Both the position numbers and the translations under genes were made by a program. A DNA stretch of 64,000 bases, from assembly GCF_000622405.1 (NCBI RefSeq), contig NZ_JASF01000005.1, forward strand, positions 1,054,001-1,118,000, given 5' to 3'. Of the stretch, positions 45,305 to 57,511 are shown one piece after another. Source of the stretch: Sulfitobacter donghicola DSW-25 = KCTC 12864 = JCM 14565 (GTDB taxonomy: Bacteria > Pseudomonadota > Alphaproteobacteria > Rhodobacterales > Rhodobacteraceae). Position 1 is the first letter of the stretch. Every line of letters begins with the position of its first letter. Below the pieces are notes generated by a model, which had not been told where the DNA came from, did not search any database, and worked only from the letters and a program-made list of their open reading frames with translations.

Positions 45305-45787
45305 GATCCAGAAAGAGAAAGACTAAAAGTCTCTCGTATCACACAGAAGCTGGTAAGAAACTGTGCGAACTGTTCCTAGATCAAAAGCATACATAACTGT
45401 AGCAACCCGTGCGGATTGCTACGTTTCAGACAGCCTTACGACTGTCTCGGTTAGTGTACTTGACTTGGACAACACTGTTCATTTCAGATGGCAAACACTT
45501 ACGGAACCGAGGAAACAGTTCATGGTAAATGCTCGCGTCAGACCCGAAGGTCATCAGCACCATACTGAGATCATCGCCACACTCGGCGCGATCAAACAGT
45601 GATGTTTGTTACTTTAATTACTTAAAGTAACTGTATCTCTCTTTACGATGTTAATTCGTCCAATTGGACGGTTAAGAACTGCGAGCAGTGCTTAACGGTC
45701 AAATTGATCTTTGTCTTAAGGTGTCCTTCTCGTGATCTTGCTTCGCAAGACACTGTCAGGACTTCCCATCTTACTGTGTAAGATGCT
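45305..45787 (-). other. tRNA-Ala to 23S spacer
   Basis: About 480 bases of transcribed spacer in the rRNA operon, containing the 23S processing stem strands. No gene or extra tRNA seen; the open frames here are short and unsupported. Confidence 0.6.
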
Positions 45788-45863
45788 TGGTGGAGCCTAG
45801 GAGGATCGAACTCCTGACCTCCTGAATGCAAATCAGGCGCTCTCCCAGCTGAGCTAAGGCCCC
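45788..45863 (-). tRNA. tRNA-Ala (anticodon TGC)
   Basis: 76 nt on the minus strand: acceptor GGGGCCT/AGGCTCC, anticodon loop TTTGCAT (TGC), T loop TTCGATC and encoded CCA. It stands in the 16S-23S spacer. Confidence 0.96.
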
Positions 45864-45884
45864 ATCAATTCCCTTGCGGGATCT

Positions 45885-45961
<77 letters not shown>

Positions 45962-46111
45962 ATACGAGCGGTAGCTCGTGTTCTGTTTCTGAAGAGATAT
46001 GAGGACGGCTCGGTCCGAAGAGTGCACCGAAGTGCCTCTAAAATATGGTCAGTTTTGTTTACTGACCTGCTAAGTGTTTCACGATGACTGTAAACAGTCA
46101 TAGCTAGAAAC

Positions 46112-47580
<1,469 letters not shown>

Positions 47581-48223
47581 TGAAAAGCAATTACTTGCTT
47601 ATCCTTGACGTCGAACCTCTGCACATCGACCATATGACCTTACTGAAATCATATGGCGTCTTTTCTGTTTGATGTACTTAAAGTTACCAAAGTAACCGAA
47701 AGCCGTTCAAACAGTGAAGCTGACACTCTATCATCGGACATAAGCCCTAAGAGCGCGATATACAGACGTTGATCCATCGAAATAGACCAAACCGCCCACA
47801 TATCTCTTCAGATATCTAATTTTCAAATAACGTAGAGACAAAAACCAACAAGATGCGCTAAACTTAACCTAGCGCGCCCCGCCGTCAGTACCTCTGAATT
47901 TCTCTTTCACTTCAGTCCCTTAGCGTCTCCGCTTCGTTCCGTCCGCTGCCCCGTTGCTCATTGCTGCGCTTCGGTAAGGGGGGTTCTAGGGTTTGTTCTA
48001 AGAACCCGCAAGCTGTTTTTTCATCTAAATGCGTTTTTTTGTGACTTTTTTAAAAATGAAGCAAAAACAATTGGTTATGCAGAGGGTTTTTCGACCCTAG
48101 TCCACGGCACCCTATTTTCCGTGGCCAACTTTGGCCAAGCCTTCGCGCCGCCCCTTCCATATATTGGGTTATCCACAGGGTTACCCACAAGAGGAGCCAA
48201 ATCAGCCCGAATCCGGCAGCGAT
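47581..48223 (-). promoter_or_regulatory. rRNA operon leader and promoter region
   Basis: About 640 bases between 16S and msrQ, no gene. The 16S-proximal part is the transcribed leader with the processing-stem strand. The promoter must lie within it on the minus strand, but I could not pick a clear -35/-10 pair. T-rich stretches around 48020-48070 and a short G-rich segment near 47980 are the only other features. Confidence 0.5.
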
Positions 48224-48856
48224 TCACGCGGTTTTTGCGACTCGCTTTGCAGCCTTCTTTCGTGCGCTTGCGACTCGTAATGCCAATAAGACCAAAATCG
48301 CGGCCATATAGAGGATTGGTTCCAGTTGGATGCCCTTAACCAGCCAGAGATAGTGAACGCCCCCCAAGATCACCGCGAGATAGGTAATCTTGTGAAGGCG
48401 ACGCCAAACCGCGCCACCTAGCTTTTGAACCGAATAGTTGTTTGAGGTGATGGCCAGAGGGATCAATGCAACAAACCCTGCCATGCCAATCGTTATATAA
48501 GGACGCTTCCAGATGTCCGCCCACATTTGCGACCAAAGCAGGCTCATGTCCAAGGCGATCCAAACTGCCAGATGTAGCGTGACATATATAAAGGCCAGAA
48601 CGCCGATAGCGCGGCGGAACTTCATCAAGTTGATACCAATGTGTTCGCGCAACGGTGTCACGCACAAACCGAATACCAATAGCTGTAACGCTATCTCGCC
48701 CAACTCATGCTCCAGTGCTTTGATCGGCTCCCGACCCAGCCCGCCCGTTTGGGCCAAATAAAGAAACCACGGCACCGGTAGGAGACATAGTATATAGACC
48801 AGCCATTTTGGAACGAACCGAACAGCACGGTTTACGGTATCAGTTATCTTTTTCAA
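48224..48856 (-). CDS. msrQ: Methionine sulfoxide reductase heme subunit MsrQ
   Basis: 210-aa inner-membrane b-type heme protein of the ferric-reductase-like family (formerly YedZ), with about six membrane helices and conserved His residues in HELGEIALQ, YVTLHLAVW and RRLHKITY. It passes electrons from the quinone pool or flavin to periplasmic MsrP. I chose the TTG at 48856 because AAAGGA lies seven bases before it; the longer frame from 48895 (also TTG) begins without such a site. It follows msrP by 90 bases on the same strand. Confidence 0.88.
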   Translation of the reverse strand: MKKITDTVNRAVRFVPKWLVYILCLLPVPWFLYLAQTGGLGREPIKALEHELGEIALQLLVFGLCVTPLREHIGINLMKFRRAIGVLAFIYVTLHLAVWIALDMSLLWSQMWADIWKRPYITIGMAGFVALIPLAITSNNYSVQKLGGAVWRRLHKITYLAVILGGVHYLWLVKGIQLEPILYMAAILVLLALRVASARKKAAKRVAKTA

Positions 48857-48946
48857 TCTTACGTCCTTTGGGCCAACAAGTGCCCTTTGATGCAAAAAGG
48901 GTCGTCGCCTTTTACAGCGCCGACCCTAATCTATCTCATTCTTTGT

Positions 48947-49858
48947 TTAGATGTCTTTTCGAAGATCCATCCCAGCATATAAATCCGAAACCTCATCGGC
49001 ATAACCATTCATCATGAGGGTTGGTATGCGTTTGGCAAACAGCCCCCCTCCAATTTGGCGCTCCGAGGCTTGGCTCCATCTGGGATGATCCACCTCTGGG
49101 TTCACATTACTATAGAACCCATATTCCCGAGCATTGGCTTTGTTCCAGCTTGTCGGCGGTTGCTTGTCCGTCAGTGTGATGCGCACGATGGATTTGATGG
49201 ATTTATAGCCGTACTTCCATGGCACCACCAAACGCAGGGGCGCGCCGTTCTGATTGGGGATGTCCTTACCATATATACCAGTCGCCATCATTGTCAGTGG
49301 ATGCACGGCCTCATCCAGCCGCAGGCCTTCGACATAGGGCCAGTCAAGAACAGGGAACTTAACCCCCGGCATTTCATCAGGGCGGTTTGCGGTCTCAAAA
49401 GCAACGTATTTCGCGCCCGATTGCACACCCGCCATATCCAGCAGATCGGCCAGTTCAAATCCGTTCCATGGAACAACCATCGACCACGCCTCGACACAGC
49501 GGAAGCGATAAATGCGTTCCTCGATGGTCATGGCAGACAGGATATCTTCCAGCGCGTAATCACCTGGTTTGTCGACCAAACCGTCAATCTTTACCGTCCA
49601 TGGCTGGGTGGTCAGTGTATGGGCGTATTTCGCGGGTTCGTCTTTACCGGTCCCGAATTCATAAAAGTTATTGTACTGCGTGATGTCCTCATAAGAATTC
49701 GGCGTCAGCTTTTCGCCCGCAGCAGAGGCCTGCCCAGCGCCCATTGTAGCCAAACCCAGACCAGCCACAGCTGACCCCATCAGCTGACGGCGGTTCATAA
49801 ACGCGGCCTCATCAGTCACATGAGAGTCTTTGAGCGTGTTCTTCCAACGCATAGCCAT
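48947..49858 (-). CDS. msrP: Methionine sulfoxide reductase catalytic subunit MsrP
   Basis: 303-aa molybdenum enzyme (formerly YedY) with a twin-arginine signal ([17 protein letters not shown] at about 22-38) for folded export. The sulfite-oxidase fold shows [15 protein letters not shown], where the Cys (about 135) ligates molybdenum, and [10 protein letters not shown]. It repairs oxidised Met in periplasmic proteins with electrons from MsrQ. Start MAMRWKN is preceded by AGGAGA and matches the family start. Confidence 0.92.
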   Translation of the reverse strand: MAMRWKNTLKDSHVTDEAAFMNRRQLMGSAVAGLGLATMGAGQASAAGEKLTPNSYEDITQYNNFYEFGTGKDEPAKYAHTLTTQPWTVKIDGLVDKPGDYALEDILSAMTIEERIYRFRCVEAWSMVVPWNGFELADLLDMAGVQSGAKYVAFETANRPDEMPGVKFPVLDWPYVEGLRLDEAVHPLTMMATGIYGKDIPNQNGAPLRLVVPWKYGYKSIKSIVRITLTDKQPPTSWNKANAREYGFYSNVNPEVDHPRWSQASERQIGGGLFAKRIPTLMMNGYADEVSDLYAGMDLRKDI

Positions 49859-50209
49859 CGGGTTATCTCCTTACTTGTTCAGAGTAGAGGTAATAGCAAC
49901 GGCACCAAGCTCCAAACCATTTCACCCTACATTTCACTCAGCACACTCTAATGTCAGAGGAGCAAAACGCGATTTATTGCAAGTAACGCACGTATAAATT
50001 GCAATTCACAGACCGCATGACGGCCTTTTTAAAATTTTTACACTTTAAATTCAGAATACTACAGCCTCAGGCGAAAATCAGGCCAATACGGTCCCATTTA
50101 TTTCAATTTTTAGCCCTTTCCGATAATTACAACACCGCCCACTGGAGCAAAGCCAACCATTTTTTCCGCTCCAGTTGTTATTAACACTATCATTAAGAGG
50201 CAAAAGCAC
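49859..50209. other. Divergent promoter region msrP / RTX gene
   Basis: 351 bases, no gene; AT-rich in the middle. It must hold the msrPQ promoter (minus strand) and the RTX-gene promoter (plus strand). AGAGG at 50195-50199 is the ribosome binding site of the RTX gene. Confidence 0.5.
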
Positions 50210-51256
50210 ATGGCAATTATTACAGAAGGTATCGATGCGGCGATCAACGCTGGCGCATCCGGCAACTACGGCTTGCTTGAAGGTGACACTTTCAACGGCA
50301 ACCTGGGCGGAAGCGACACCGAAGACGGGATCAACCTGTCGGGGCTAACCATTGGCCAAACCTACAAGGTTTCCGTCACAGTCGATGACATCGCAGGGTT
50401 CAACGCACTGACGCTGATCAACCACACAAACTTTCACTCTATTACCCATCACGTAACGGATGGCATTTCACATGAAGTAGATGGCGGGGCCGGCTGGATC
50501 CGTGATTTCGTAACCGCTTCCACTATCAGCATCGACGGCAACACGCTTTCATTTGAATTCACGCCACTACAGCACACCAGCCTCGCGTTTCAGATTCAAA
50601 GCAATGCAGCCGCCGAGGCATATTCCGTATCGTTCGCGCCCGCGATCATTGAAAACATCATCGATGGTACAGCAGGCAACGATAAAACCAACGGCGAAGA
50701 TGGCGTTGACATCATGTCTGGCCTCGCGGGCAACGACCAATTGGATGGCAAAGCCGGCGACGATGTTTTGGATGGTGGTGACGGTAAGGACAAGCTGACT
50801 GGCGGCCTTGGCGATGACACTGCTATCGGTGGAGACGGCAACGACCTTCTTGAAGGTGGCAGCGGCAATGACCTACTTCAAGGTGGGAGCCGAAACGACC
50901 GCCTTCATGGTGGTGATGATGACGACATCCTAGAAGGCGGTAACGGCAACGACAAACTTTATGGCGATGCTGGCGATGACGCTTTGACTGGCGGCTTTGG
51001 CAAAGACGTCATGTCAGGCGGGGCAGGTGCTGATACGTTCCACTTTGAATCCCGCAGCCACCGCGACACGATCACCGATTTCGAAAACGGCGCCGATATG
51101 CTGGATTTCTCGGCTCATGCAAGCATCAATAGCATTGCAGACCTATCCATTGCCCAGAACGGCAGCAACACCGTTATTAGTTATGGTGGCCCAGACAGCG
51201 TAACGTTGTTGAATACAGATATGGCATTGATCGAAGAAACTGACTTTATCTTCTGA
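50210..51256 (+). CDS. RTX-type calcium-binding secreted protein
   Basis: 348 aa. Residues about 1-150 form a beta-rich domain of unknown kind. Residues about 158-285 consist of RTX nonapeptides (GGxGxDxLx; for example GGDGKDKLTGGLGDDTAIGG), which fold into a calcium-binding parallel beta-roll. The C-terminal about 60 residues (ADTFHFESRSHRDTITDFEN, then DMLDFS) are the usual type I secretion signal. It should be exported by a type I system, which is not encoded nearby. No catalytic residues recognised. Confidence 0.85.
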   Translation: MAIITEGIDAAINAGASGNYGLLEGDTFNGNLGGSDTEDGINLSGLTIGQTYKVSVTVDDIAGFNALTLINHTNFHSITHHVTDGISHEVDGGAGWIRDFVTASTISIDGNTLSFEFTPLQHTSLAFQIQSNAAAEAYSVSFAPAIIENIIDGTAGNDKTNGEDGVDIMSGLAGNDQLDGKAGDDVLDGGDGKDKLTGGLGDDTAIGGDGNDLLEGGSGNDLLQGGSRNDRLHGGDDDDILEGGNGNDKLYGDAGDDALTGGFGKDVMSGGAGADTFHFESRSHRDTITDFENGADMLDFSAHASINSIADLSIAQNGSNTVISYGGPDSVTLLNTDMALIEETDFIF

Positions 51257-51285
51257 TCATATCGATCTTTCATAGTATAAAAGCA

Positions 51286-51312
51286 AAAGGCCCGCTGCAT
51301 TGGCGGGCCTTT
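51286..51312. terminator. Bidirectional terminator between RTX gene and clpB
   Basis: Stem AAAGGCCCGC/GCGGGCCTTT with a seven-base loop, between two converging genes; T-tracts on both sides allow termination in both directions. Confidence 0.85.
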
Positions 51313-51338
51313 CTCGTTTCTCGGTTTGTTTGGCTCAA

Positions 51339-53945
51339 TTAATGCACTGTGGCATCATCAGGCTTTGGGCGATTGCTTTCCGATATCCTGTCGCCAATGA
51401 TCAAACCATCGGCACCGGCGCTGACAGGGATTGTATCCCCGTCACTTACATCCCCAGCCAACAGCATTTCTGCCAGCGGGTTTTGCAACGCCGATTGGAT
51501 GACCCGCTTGAGAGGGCGTGCACCGAATACGGGGTCATACCCTTCGTCAGCCAACCATTTGCGCGCGCCTTCGTCCAACTCCAGTTCGATCTTGCGTGCG
51601 GCAAGCCGTTTGAGCAACCGCGCCATCTGGATATCAACGATACCGTCCATGTTTTCCCGATTGAGCCTGTCAAAGATGATCGTTTCATCCAAACGGTTCA
51701 GGAACTCTGGGCGGAAGTGCGCACGCACCGCGTCCATCACATCCCGTTTTGCCTGCGACATGTCGCTACCTTCGGGCGCGGTGCTGAGCGCTTGCGCCCC
51801 AAGGTTGGACGTGAGGATGATCAGCGTCTGCTTGAAATCCACTGTCCGCCCTTGGCCATCGGTTAGAACCCCATCATCCAAAACCTGCAACAGCACGTTA
51901 AAGACATCCGGATGCGCCTTTTCGACTTCGTCAAACAAGACGACCTGATAAGGGCGGCGGCGAACAGCTTCGGTCAACACACCGCCTTCGTCATACCCGA
52001 CATATCCCGGAGGAGCGCCGATCAGACGCGCAACAGCGTGTTTCTCCATATACTCAGACATGTCGATCCGCACCATTGCGTTGTCGTCATCAAACATAAA
52101 CTCGGCAACAGCCTTGGTCAGTTCGGTTTTACCAACACCCGTTGGCCCCAAGAACAGGAAGCTGCCAAGCGGGCGGTTTTCATCGTTCAGACCAGCACGG
52201 GCACGGCGGATCGCATTTGATACCGCTTTGACCGCAAGATCCTGACCGATCACCCGATCATGCAAATGCTCTTCCATGCGCAGCAGCTTGTCCCGCTCGC
52301 CTTCCAGCATCTTGCCCGCTGGAATACCGGTCCAACGTTCAACCACCGAAGCGATCTGATCAGGGCGCACGGCCTCTTCTACCATCATCCCGTCTTCACG
52401 GCTTTCCGCTTCTTGCAGCTGACGCTCTAGCTCAGGGATAACACCATAGGAGAGCTCACCCGCCCTTGCGAGGTTGCTGTCGCGGGTGGCGATATCCAGA
52501 TCAGCGCGCGCGCGGTCCAGTTTTTCCTTGATGTCACGGGCGCCTGCCAGCTTGTCACGTTCGGCCTGCCAAGCAGCGGTCATTTCTGCGCTGCGTTCTT
52601 GCAAATTTGCTAGATCTTTTTGCAGGGTTTCCAAACGGTCCTTCGACGCTTGATCGTCTTCCAGTTTGAGCGCCTCTTCTTCGATCTGCAATTGCAGCAC
52701 TTGGCGGTCTAACGCATCCAGCTCTTCTGGCTTGCTATCTACTTCCATGCGCAAACGGCTTGCCGCCTCATCCATGAGGTCGATCGCTTTGTCTGGCAAG
52801 AAACGGTCGGTGATATAACGATGGCTCAGCGTTGCCGCAGAGACCAACGCGCTATCCGTGATCCGAACACCGTGGTGTAGCTCATACTTCTCTTTAATAC
52901 CGCGCAGAATGCTGACTGTGTCTTCCACCGTAGGCTCCAGCACCATTACGGGCTGGAAACGACGGGCCAAAGCGGCGTCCTTCTCTACATACTTGCGGTA
53001 TTCATCCAGCGTTGTTGCACCGATGCAGTGCAGCTCACCACGGGCCAAAGCAGGTTTAATCAGGTTCGCGGCATCCATTGCGCCGTCTGCTTTACCTGCG
53101 CCGACCAGCGTGTGCATTTCGTCGATGAACAAAACAACTTCGCCAGCGGCCTCTGTTAGGACCGCCTTCAGGCGCTCTTCAAACTCACCTCGGTATTTCG
53201 CACCAGCAATCAGCGCGCCCATGTCCAGCGCCAACAGACGTTTGTTGCGCAGGCTTTCTGGCACATCGCCGTTGATGATCCGCAATGCGAGACCCTCGGC
53301 GATTGCCGTTTTCCCCACACCAGGTTCACCAATCAAAACCGGGTTGTTCTTTGTGCGGCGCGAAAGCACCTGTATCGCGCGGCGAATTTCTTCGTCACGG
53401 CCGATGATCGGGTCGATCTTGCCCTCTTCTGCGCGTTCGGTCAGGTCCTGCGCATATTTCTTTAACGCATCATAACCATCTTCGGCGCTTGCACTGTCGG
53501 CGGTACGCCCTTTACGCAGATCATTAATCGCCGAGTTCAGGTTCTGTGCGGATACACTTCCGGCATCCAACGCAGCCTGAGCGCCGGATTTAACCATACA
53601 TAACGCCATCACAACGCGCTCAACCGGCACAAAGCTGTCACCAGCCTTTTTCGCCAGATCTTCCGCCTGCGCCAGAACTTTGGTCGTCGTATTATCCAGA
53701 TAGGTCTGCGCGGCATCTCCAGTCACCTTGGGCATTTTGCCCAAACCGATATCGACCGCTTGCTTTACCGCGGCGGCGTTTCCGCCTGCCGCACTGATGA
53801 GATTGCTGGCAAGGCCCTCCTCATCATCCATCAATGCTTTTAGCAAATGCTCAGGCGCCAGCCGTTGATGGCTGTCACGTGTGGCAATTGTTTGGGCCGC
53901 TTGCACAAAACCGCGCGACCGCTCCGTGAACTTGCTTAGGTCCAT
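51339..53945 (-). CDS. clpB: ATP-dependent chaperone ClpB
   Basis: 868-aa Hsp100 disaggregase. N-terminal Clp repeat domain (1-145), first AAA+ with GEPGVGKT (about 206), long middle coiled coil (about 410-530) typical of ClpB rather than ClpA/C, second AAA+ with GPTGVGKT (about 605), and the C-terminal domain. ATG 53945 ([15 protein letters not shown] upstream) is chosen; a frame from 54017 lacks a site. It works with DnaK to rescue aggregated proteins. A heat-shock promoter stands upstream. Confidence 0.95.
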   Translation of the reverse strand: MDLSKFTERSRGFVQAAQTIATRDSHQRLAPEHLLKALMDDEEGLASNLISAAGGNAAAVKQAVDIGLGKMPKVTGDAAQTYLDNTTTKVLAQAEDLAKKAGDSFVPVERVVMALCMVKSGAQAALDAGSVSAQNLNSAINDLRKGRTADSASAEDGYDALKKYAQDLTERAEEGKIDPIIGRDEEIRRAIQVLSRRTKNNPVLIGEPGVGKTAIAEGLALRIINGDVPESLRNKRLLALDMGALIAGAKYRGEFEERLKAVLTEAAGEVVLFIDEMHTLVGAGKADGAMDAANLIKPALARGELHCIGATTLDEYRKYVEKDAALARRFQPVMVLEPTVEDTVSILRGIKEKYELHHGVRITDSALVSAATLSHRYITDRFLPDKAIDLMDEAASRLRMEVDSKPEELDALDRQVLQLQIEEEALKLEDDQASKDRLETLQKDLANLQERSAEMTAAWQAERDKLAGARDIKEKLDRARADLDIATRDSNLARAGELSYGVIPELERQLQEAESREDGMMVEEAVRPDQIASVVERWTGIPAGKMLEGERDKLLRMEEHLHDRVIGQDLAVKAVSNAIRRARAGLNDENRPLGSFLFLGPTGVGKTELTKAVAEFMFDDDNAMVRIDMSEYMEKHAVARLIGAPPGYVGYDEGGVLTEAVRRRPYQVVLFDEVEKAHPDVFNVLLQVLDDGVLTDGQGRTVDFKQTLIILTSNLGAQALSTAPEGSDMSQAKRDVMDAVRAHFRPEFLNRLDETIIFDRLNRENMDGIVDIQMARLLKRLAARKIELELDEGARKWLADEGYDPVFGARPLKRVIQSALQNPLAEMLLAGDVSDGDTIPVSAGADGLIIGDRISESNRPKPDDATVH

Positions 53946-54024
53946 GGTCGTCTCCTCTATAAAAGCGTCCACCAAAGAGCTACCCGCTAGGCAGCATAGC
54001 TCGGCTGTGAACCTCACGTTTAGT

Positions 54025-54053
54025 ATTTGGGGAGTAAGCGAATGCTGATCAAG
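54025..54053 (-). promoter_or_regulatory. RpoH (sigma-32) type promoter of clpB
   Basis: On the minus strand CTTGAT, a 15-base spacer and CCCCAAAT match the heat-shock consensus (CTTGAA-N11-15-CCCCATNT) closely. It ends 80 bases before the clpB start, so transcription would begin near 54018. This fits the known heat-shock control of clpB. The rest of the 53946-54307 gap is AT-rich with nothing else evident. Confidence 0.75.
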
Positions 54054-54307
54054 GTCAATTCTGTAACTGATTTTGATAGAATGAAAGAAACCTCACAGCA
54101 GAGTGAAACAATTATTTCAAGGGGTGGCGGAAAATGACCTATAACAACACACTGATTTAAAACGATTTATCAAAAATTGTCGAATCAACCAAATCCCAAT
54201 CAAAACTTTTTTTGCTTCCCCCATTTAAATTTCATTAACCGTGCTCAAATATACACAGAGAGCAACAAAGCTTCCGCAAAAAAATGGAGGCAGACGAGGT
54301 TAAACAA

Positions 54308-54622
54308 ATGAAACAGACAAAGATTCAGCTAAATGACGTTATCTATAACGCTGCAACACAGTGCTTTGAGGCTTTGGTAACCGTTTCCGATGACCAGCGC
54401 AAAAAACGATATGCCTGCGCAATTGAGGCGCCCATTAACATGACCTTTGAACAGGCGGCTGAGGGCCTGAAAAAACAAGCGATGCGAAAACACGTCTCTG
54501 GCCGCAGCTTGTTTTCACAAGTTCTCCCCCACCGCCCAAGCGTGCGCGCCGGACGGGCCGCATTTGATCCAAAATCATGGCTCGAGCAGCTCGGCTTTGG
54601 CTCGCAACAGAATGCAGCCTAA
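54308..54622 (+). CDS. Small conserved protein of unknown function
   Basis: 104 aa from ATG 54308 (GAGG eight bases upstream); ATG 54284 is in frame but without a site. The N-terminal half is compact beta (TKIQLNDVIYNAATQCFEAL) and the C-terminal half basic (RSLFSQVLPHRPSVRAGRAA). It resembles small orphan proteins that recur in Rhodobacteraceae; no function known to me. It is followed by a strong terminator at 54745. Confidence 0.6.
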   Translation: MKQTKIQLNDVIYNAATQCFEALVTVSDDQRKKRYACAIEAPINMTFEQAAEGLKKQAMRKHVSGRSLFSQVLPHRPSVRAGRAAFDPKSWLEQLGFGSQQNAA

Positions 54623-54744
54623 CACCGCGCTAAATTGAATTCCTTTTGCGCCGGCTGTTAAGCCATTCGTGCACCTGTCCCCGCACGAAGGTAGCCCGCG
54701 CACTTCCAGAGACGTCTGCCTGCCTGCACTGTCTCTGATACTAT

Positions 54745-54778
54745 GGCCCGATCTGCATTTTGCGATCGGGCCTTTTTT
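54745..54778 (+). terminator. Intrinsic terminator before pyrF
   Basis: Stem GGCCCGATC/GATCGGGCC with a 10-base loop, followed by TTTTTT. It ends the transcript of the small protein at 54308 and separates it from pyrF. Confidence 0.9.
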
Positions 54779-54849
54779 CTGTACATCGTCCGCCCCCTAC
54801 CCTATGTCCCAAGACGTTTGCCAACCTTTTGCCATATGGAGCCGCCAAA

Positions 54850-55569
54850 ATGACCACCTCCCTTTCGGACGACCGCCTAATTGTTGCACTAGACGTTCCC
54901 AACGCAGTCGCAGGCCTAGAACTTGCCGAGCGCTTAGGCGACAGCGTCAATTTTTACAAAATTGGCCTTGGCATGCTGACTGGTGGCGGTTTGGCGTTAG
55001 CCAATGAGCTAAAGCAGGAACACGGCAAACGGATATTTTTGGATATGAAGCTGTTCGATATTGGCGCGACCGTCGAGGCTGCTGTGCGCGGCCTTGCCCA
55101 GTTTGATCTCGATTTCCTGACAGTTCACGGCGATCCGCACGTGGTTCGTGCGGCCAAAGAAGGGGCTGCTGGATCAGACATGAAAATCTTGGGCGTGACC
55201 ATTTTAACCTCCCTTGACCGTGCTGATCTGGATGCAGGGCTGATCCGTGATGGCAACATCCCTGATTTGGTCGTAGAGCGCGCCGTACGCGCATTTGAAG
55301 CAGGTGCAGATGGCGTCATCGCCTCTCCGCAAGAGGCCGCCATGATCCGCGCCCAATCCGAAGCAAACGGAAAGCTGATCGTCACACCCGGTGTCCGCCC
55401 TGCAGGCGCTGATTTGGGTGATCAGAAACGCGTGGCCACCCCAGCAAAAGCGATTCAAGACGGCGCAAACCATATCGTCGTTGGGCGTCCGATCCACCGT
55501 GCAGAAGATCCCGCAAAAGCCGCACGAGACGTACAGGCCGAGATCGCAACTGTGACAACAACAACCTAG
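54850..55569 (+). CDS. pyrF: Orotidine 5'-phosphate decarboxylase
   Basis: 239-aa TIM-barrel enzyme of pyrimidine synthesis (OMP to UMP). Catalytic block DMKLFDIGATVEAA (Asp-Lys-x-x-x-Asp at about 62-67), ALDVPNAVAG near the start, TPGVRPAGAD and VVGRPIH at the phosphate site. ATG 54850 is chosen because GGAG lies eight bases upstream and homologues begin there; a frame from 54760 overlaps the terminator. Confidence 0.95.
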   Translation: MTTSLSDDRLIVALDVPNAVAGLELAERLGDSVNFYKIGLGMLTGGGLALANELKQEHGKRIFLDMKLFDIGATVEAAVRGLAQFDLDFLTVHGDPHVVRAAKEGAAGSDMKILGVTILTSLDRADLDAGLIRDGNIPDLVVERAVRAFEAGADGVIASPQEAAMIRAQSEANGKLIVTPGVRPAGADLGDQKRVATPAKAIQDGANHIVVGRPIHRAEDPAKAARDVQAEIATVTTTT

Positions 55570-55706
55570 CCGTGTGTTATATCCATCACTATGCCTGATT
55601 TTGGCCTTTCGGTAAGGTATCCCACACTATGTAGGTTACGTAATCCGTGCTAAAGTAAGGTTGGTGATACTCCCCGACGAACAGGTTCTTCCTATTGTTC
55701 GTCACC

Positions 55707-55737
55707 TTCCCCCCGCTGAAAGCGGCGGGGGGGTTTT
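55707..55737 (+). terminator. GC-rich intrinsic terminator after pyrF
   Basis: Stem CCCCCCGCT-GAA-AGCGG(C)GGGG with one bulged base and a TTTTT tail. It lies about 140 bases downstream of pyrF. A shorter second hairpin (CGAAAAAGTCGAAAAACC area) follows. Confidence 0.75.
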
Positions 55738-55762
55738 TCGAAAAAGTCGAAAAACCATACCC

Positions 55763-56197
55763 TTATGTGCGTTCGGCAATCCAGATTGCCAGTCTTTCCT
55801 GAAAGACCGGGACAGCCTTTGGATGATCAAGAAACCTGCTTTCCTCCATCAACGCCCACTTCTGCCCCTCATCCCCAAAAATGACGTCTTCAGCGGCCCC
55901 CTGTGGCATCTGCGCAACGAAAAACCACTTCGCCAGAGCCCCCTCCCAGAACTTTCGCCCCCAGATAACGGCATTTTCTGGCACCACTAATCCCAATTCT
56001 TCACGGCACTCTCGCAAGGCACATGCCAATGGCGTTTCAGCACCTTCTCGCCCGCCACCAGGCAAATCCCAGTGATCCGCAAAAACCAAATCAGGCTTGT
56101 CGTCTCTTAAGATAACGGCCAGCTGGTCCCCTAGGTATAGGGCCAGCTTGGCCCCCTCAAAGGGAAGGTTATCGTAATCGGTAATGTCGAATTGCAT
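55763..56197 (-). CDS. Nudix hydrolase
   Basis: 144 aa. The Nudix box GGGREGAETPLACALRECRE followed by ELGL matches GX5EX7REUXEEXGU. Nudix enzymes hydrolyse nucleoside diphosphates linked to another group; the substrate here is unknown, though the proximity of dinB allows a role in cleaning oxidised nucleotides. Divergent to dinB with a gap of 23 bases between starts. Confidence 0.85.
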   Translation of the reverse strand: MQFDITDYDNLPFEGAKLALYLGDQLAVILRDDKPDLVFADHWDLPGGGREGAETPLACALRECREELGLVVPENAVIWGRKFWEGALAKWFFVAQMPQGAAEDVIFGDEGQKWALMEESRFLDHPKAVPVFQERLAIWIAERT

Positions 56198-56220
56198 GGT
56201 TCTCTCCGTGCAGGAGCCCT

Positions 56221-57510
56221 ATGATTGGCCATCTCGTAACAGATCACAATCCCCTTATGCCCGCCCTTTGTCGCGATTGCCTAAACCAATTTGAAAGCGC
56301 CCGTCGCTGCCCCGCCTGCGCCAGCCCACGGGTGGCGCGCCATGACGAGTTATGGGATTTGTCGATTGCACATATGGACTGCGATGCCTTTTACGCCTCG
56401 GTCGAGAAACGTGATGACCCCAGCCTAGAAGGCAAACCCGTTATCATCGGCGGCGGCAAACGCGGGGTGGTGTCGACCGCTTGCTATGTTGCGCGTATCA
56501 GAGGCGTTCGATCCGCGATGCCCATGTTTCAAGCGCTAAAGCTCTGCCCCGAAGCCGTTGTCATCCCCCCTCGCATGAACGAATACGTCAAAGCTTCCCG
56601 CGCCATTCGGGCGATGATGGAGGAATTGACCCCAGCAATTGAACCCTTGTCCTTGGACGAGGCGTTTTTGGATATGCGCGGCACCACCAAATTGCACGGC
56701 GCCCCGCCAGCCGTAATGCTGGCCCACCTTGTCCGCAGGATGAAAAACGAATTGGGCCTGACCGGGTCCATTGGCCTGAGCCACAACAAATTCCTCGCCA
56801 AAGTCGCGTCGGATCTGGACAAACCCCACGGGTTTTCCGTGATCGGCAAAGCCGAAACAGCGGATTTTTTAAGGGATAAACCCGTTCGCATGATCTGGGG
56901 CGTTGGCCCTGCTGGCCAAGCATCCCTAGAAAAGGCTGGCATCCGCAGCTTTTCCGACCTGCTGCGGTGGGAGCAAACAGATTTAATTGCCCGTTTCGGC
57001 AGTATGGGCGAACGCCTTTACCACCTTGCCCGTGGCGAAGACCGCCGTCGCGTTTCAGCCCATGCGCCTGTGAAATCGATTTCTAAAGAAACCACCTTCT
57101 TTGAAGATACCTCGGACGCGGATCTGCTGGATGGTCATATCTGGCGGTTAGCTGAACAAGTAGCTGACCGCGCAAAGGCCAAAGGGTTGGCTGGCCGTGT
57201 GGTTACACTCAAACTAAAACGCGCAAATCATAGCTCCCTCACGCGCCGCGTGGCGCTGAGCGATCCCACCCAATTGGCCGACCGAATTTATCGAACCGCA
57301 CGCGGTTTGTTTGATCAGGTTGGGAACCAAGGGCCATACCGCCTGATTGGCTGTGGGATATCGGAACTCAGCGATGCTGCGGATGCGGATAAATTGGGGG
57401 ACCTTTTGGACCCAGACGCCGCGCGCCGATCAGATGCGGAACGCGCAACAGATGCCATCAGGGATAAATTCGGGGCAAAGGCAATCGTAAAGGGTCGCGC
57501 CTTTCGCTAG
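56221..57510 (+). CDS. dinB: DNA polymerase IV (Y-family) with N-terminal zinc motif
   Basis: 429-aa translesion polymerase. Catalytic motifs HMDCDAFYASVE (about 51-62) and LSLDEAFLD (about 143). The little-finger domain is at about 290-400. An N-terminal addition of about 45 residues with CRDC and CPAC (Cys 17, 20, 30, 33) looks like a small zinc knuckle not found in E. coli DinB; it occurs in many alphaproteobacteria. It bypasses damaged bases. Confidence 0.92.
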   Translation: MIGHLVTDHNPLMPALCRDCLNQFESARRCPACASPRVARHDELWDLSIAHMDCDAFYASVEKRDDPSLEGKPVIIGGGKRGVVSTACYVARIRGVRSAMPMFQALKLCPEAVVIPPRMNEYVKASRAIRAMMEELTPAIEPLSLDEAFLDMRGTTKLHGAPPAVMLAHLVRRMKNELGLTGSIGLSHNKFLAKVASDLDKPHGFSVIGKAETADFLRDKPVRMIWGVGPAGQASLEKAGIRSFSDLLRWEQTDLIARFGSMGERLYHLARGEDRRRVSAHAPVKSISKETTFFEDTSDADLLDGHIWRLAEQVADRAKAKGLAGRVVTLKLKRANHSSLTRRVALSDPTQLADRIYRTARGLFDQVGNQGPYRLIGCGISELSDAADADKLGDLLDPDAARRSDAERATDAIRDKFGAKAIVKGRAFR

Positions 57511-57511
57511 C

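Noticed and set aside
50660..51010. Regular short repeats that could suggest a CRISPR array
   Set aside because: They are in-frame RTX nonapeptide codons (GGxGxDxLx), with no constant repeat/spacer structure. No CRISPR array was found in the window.
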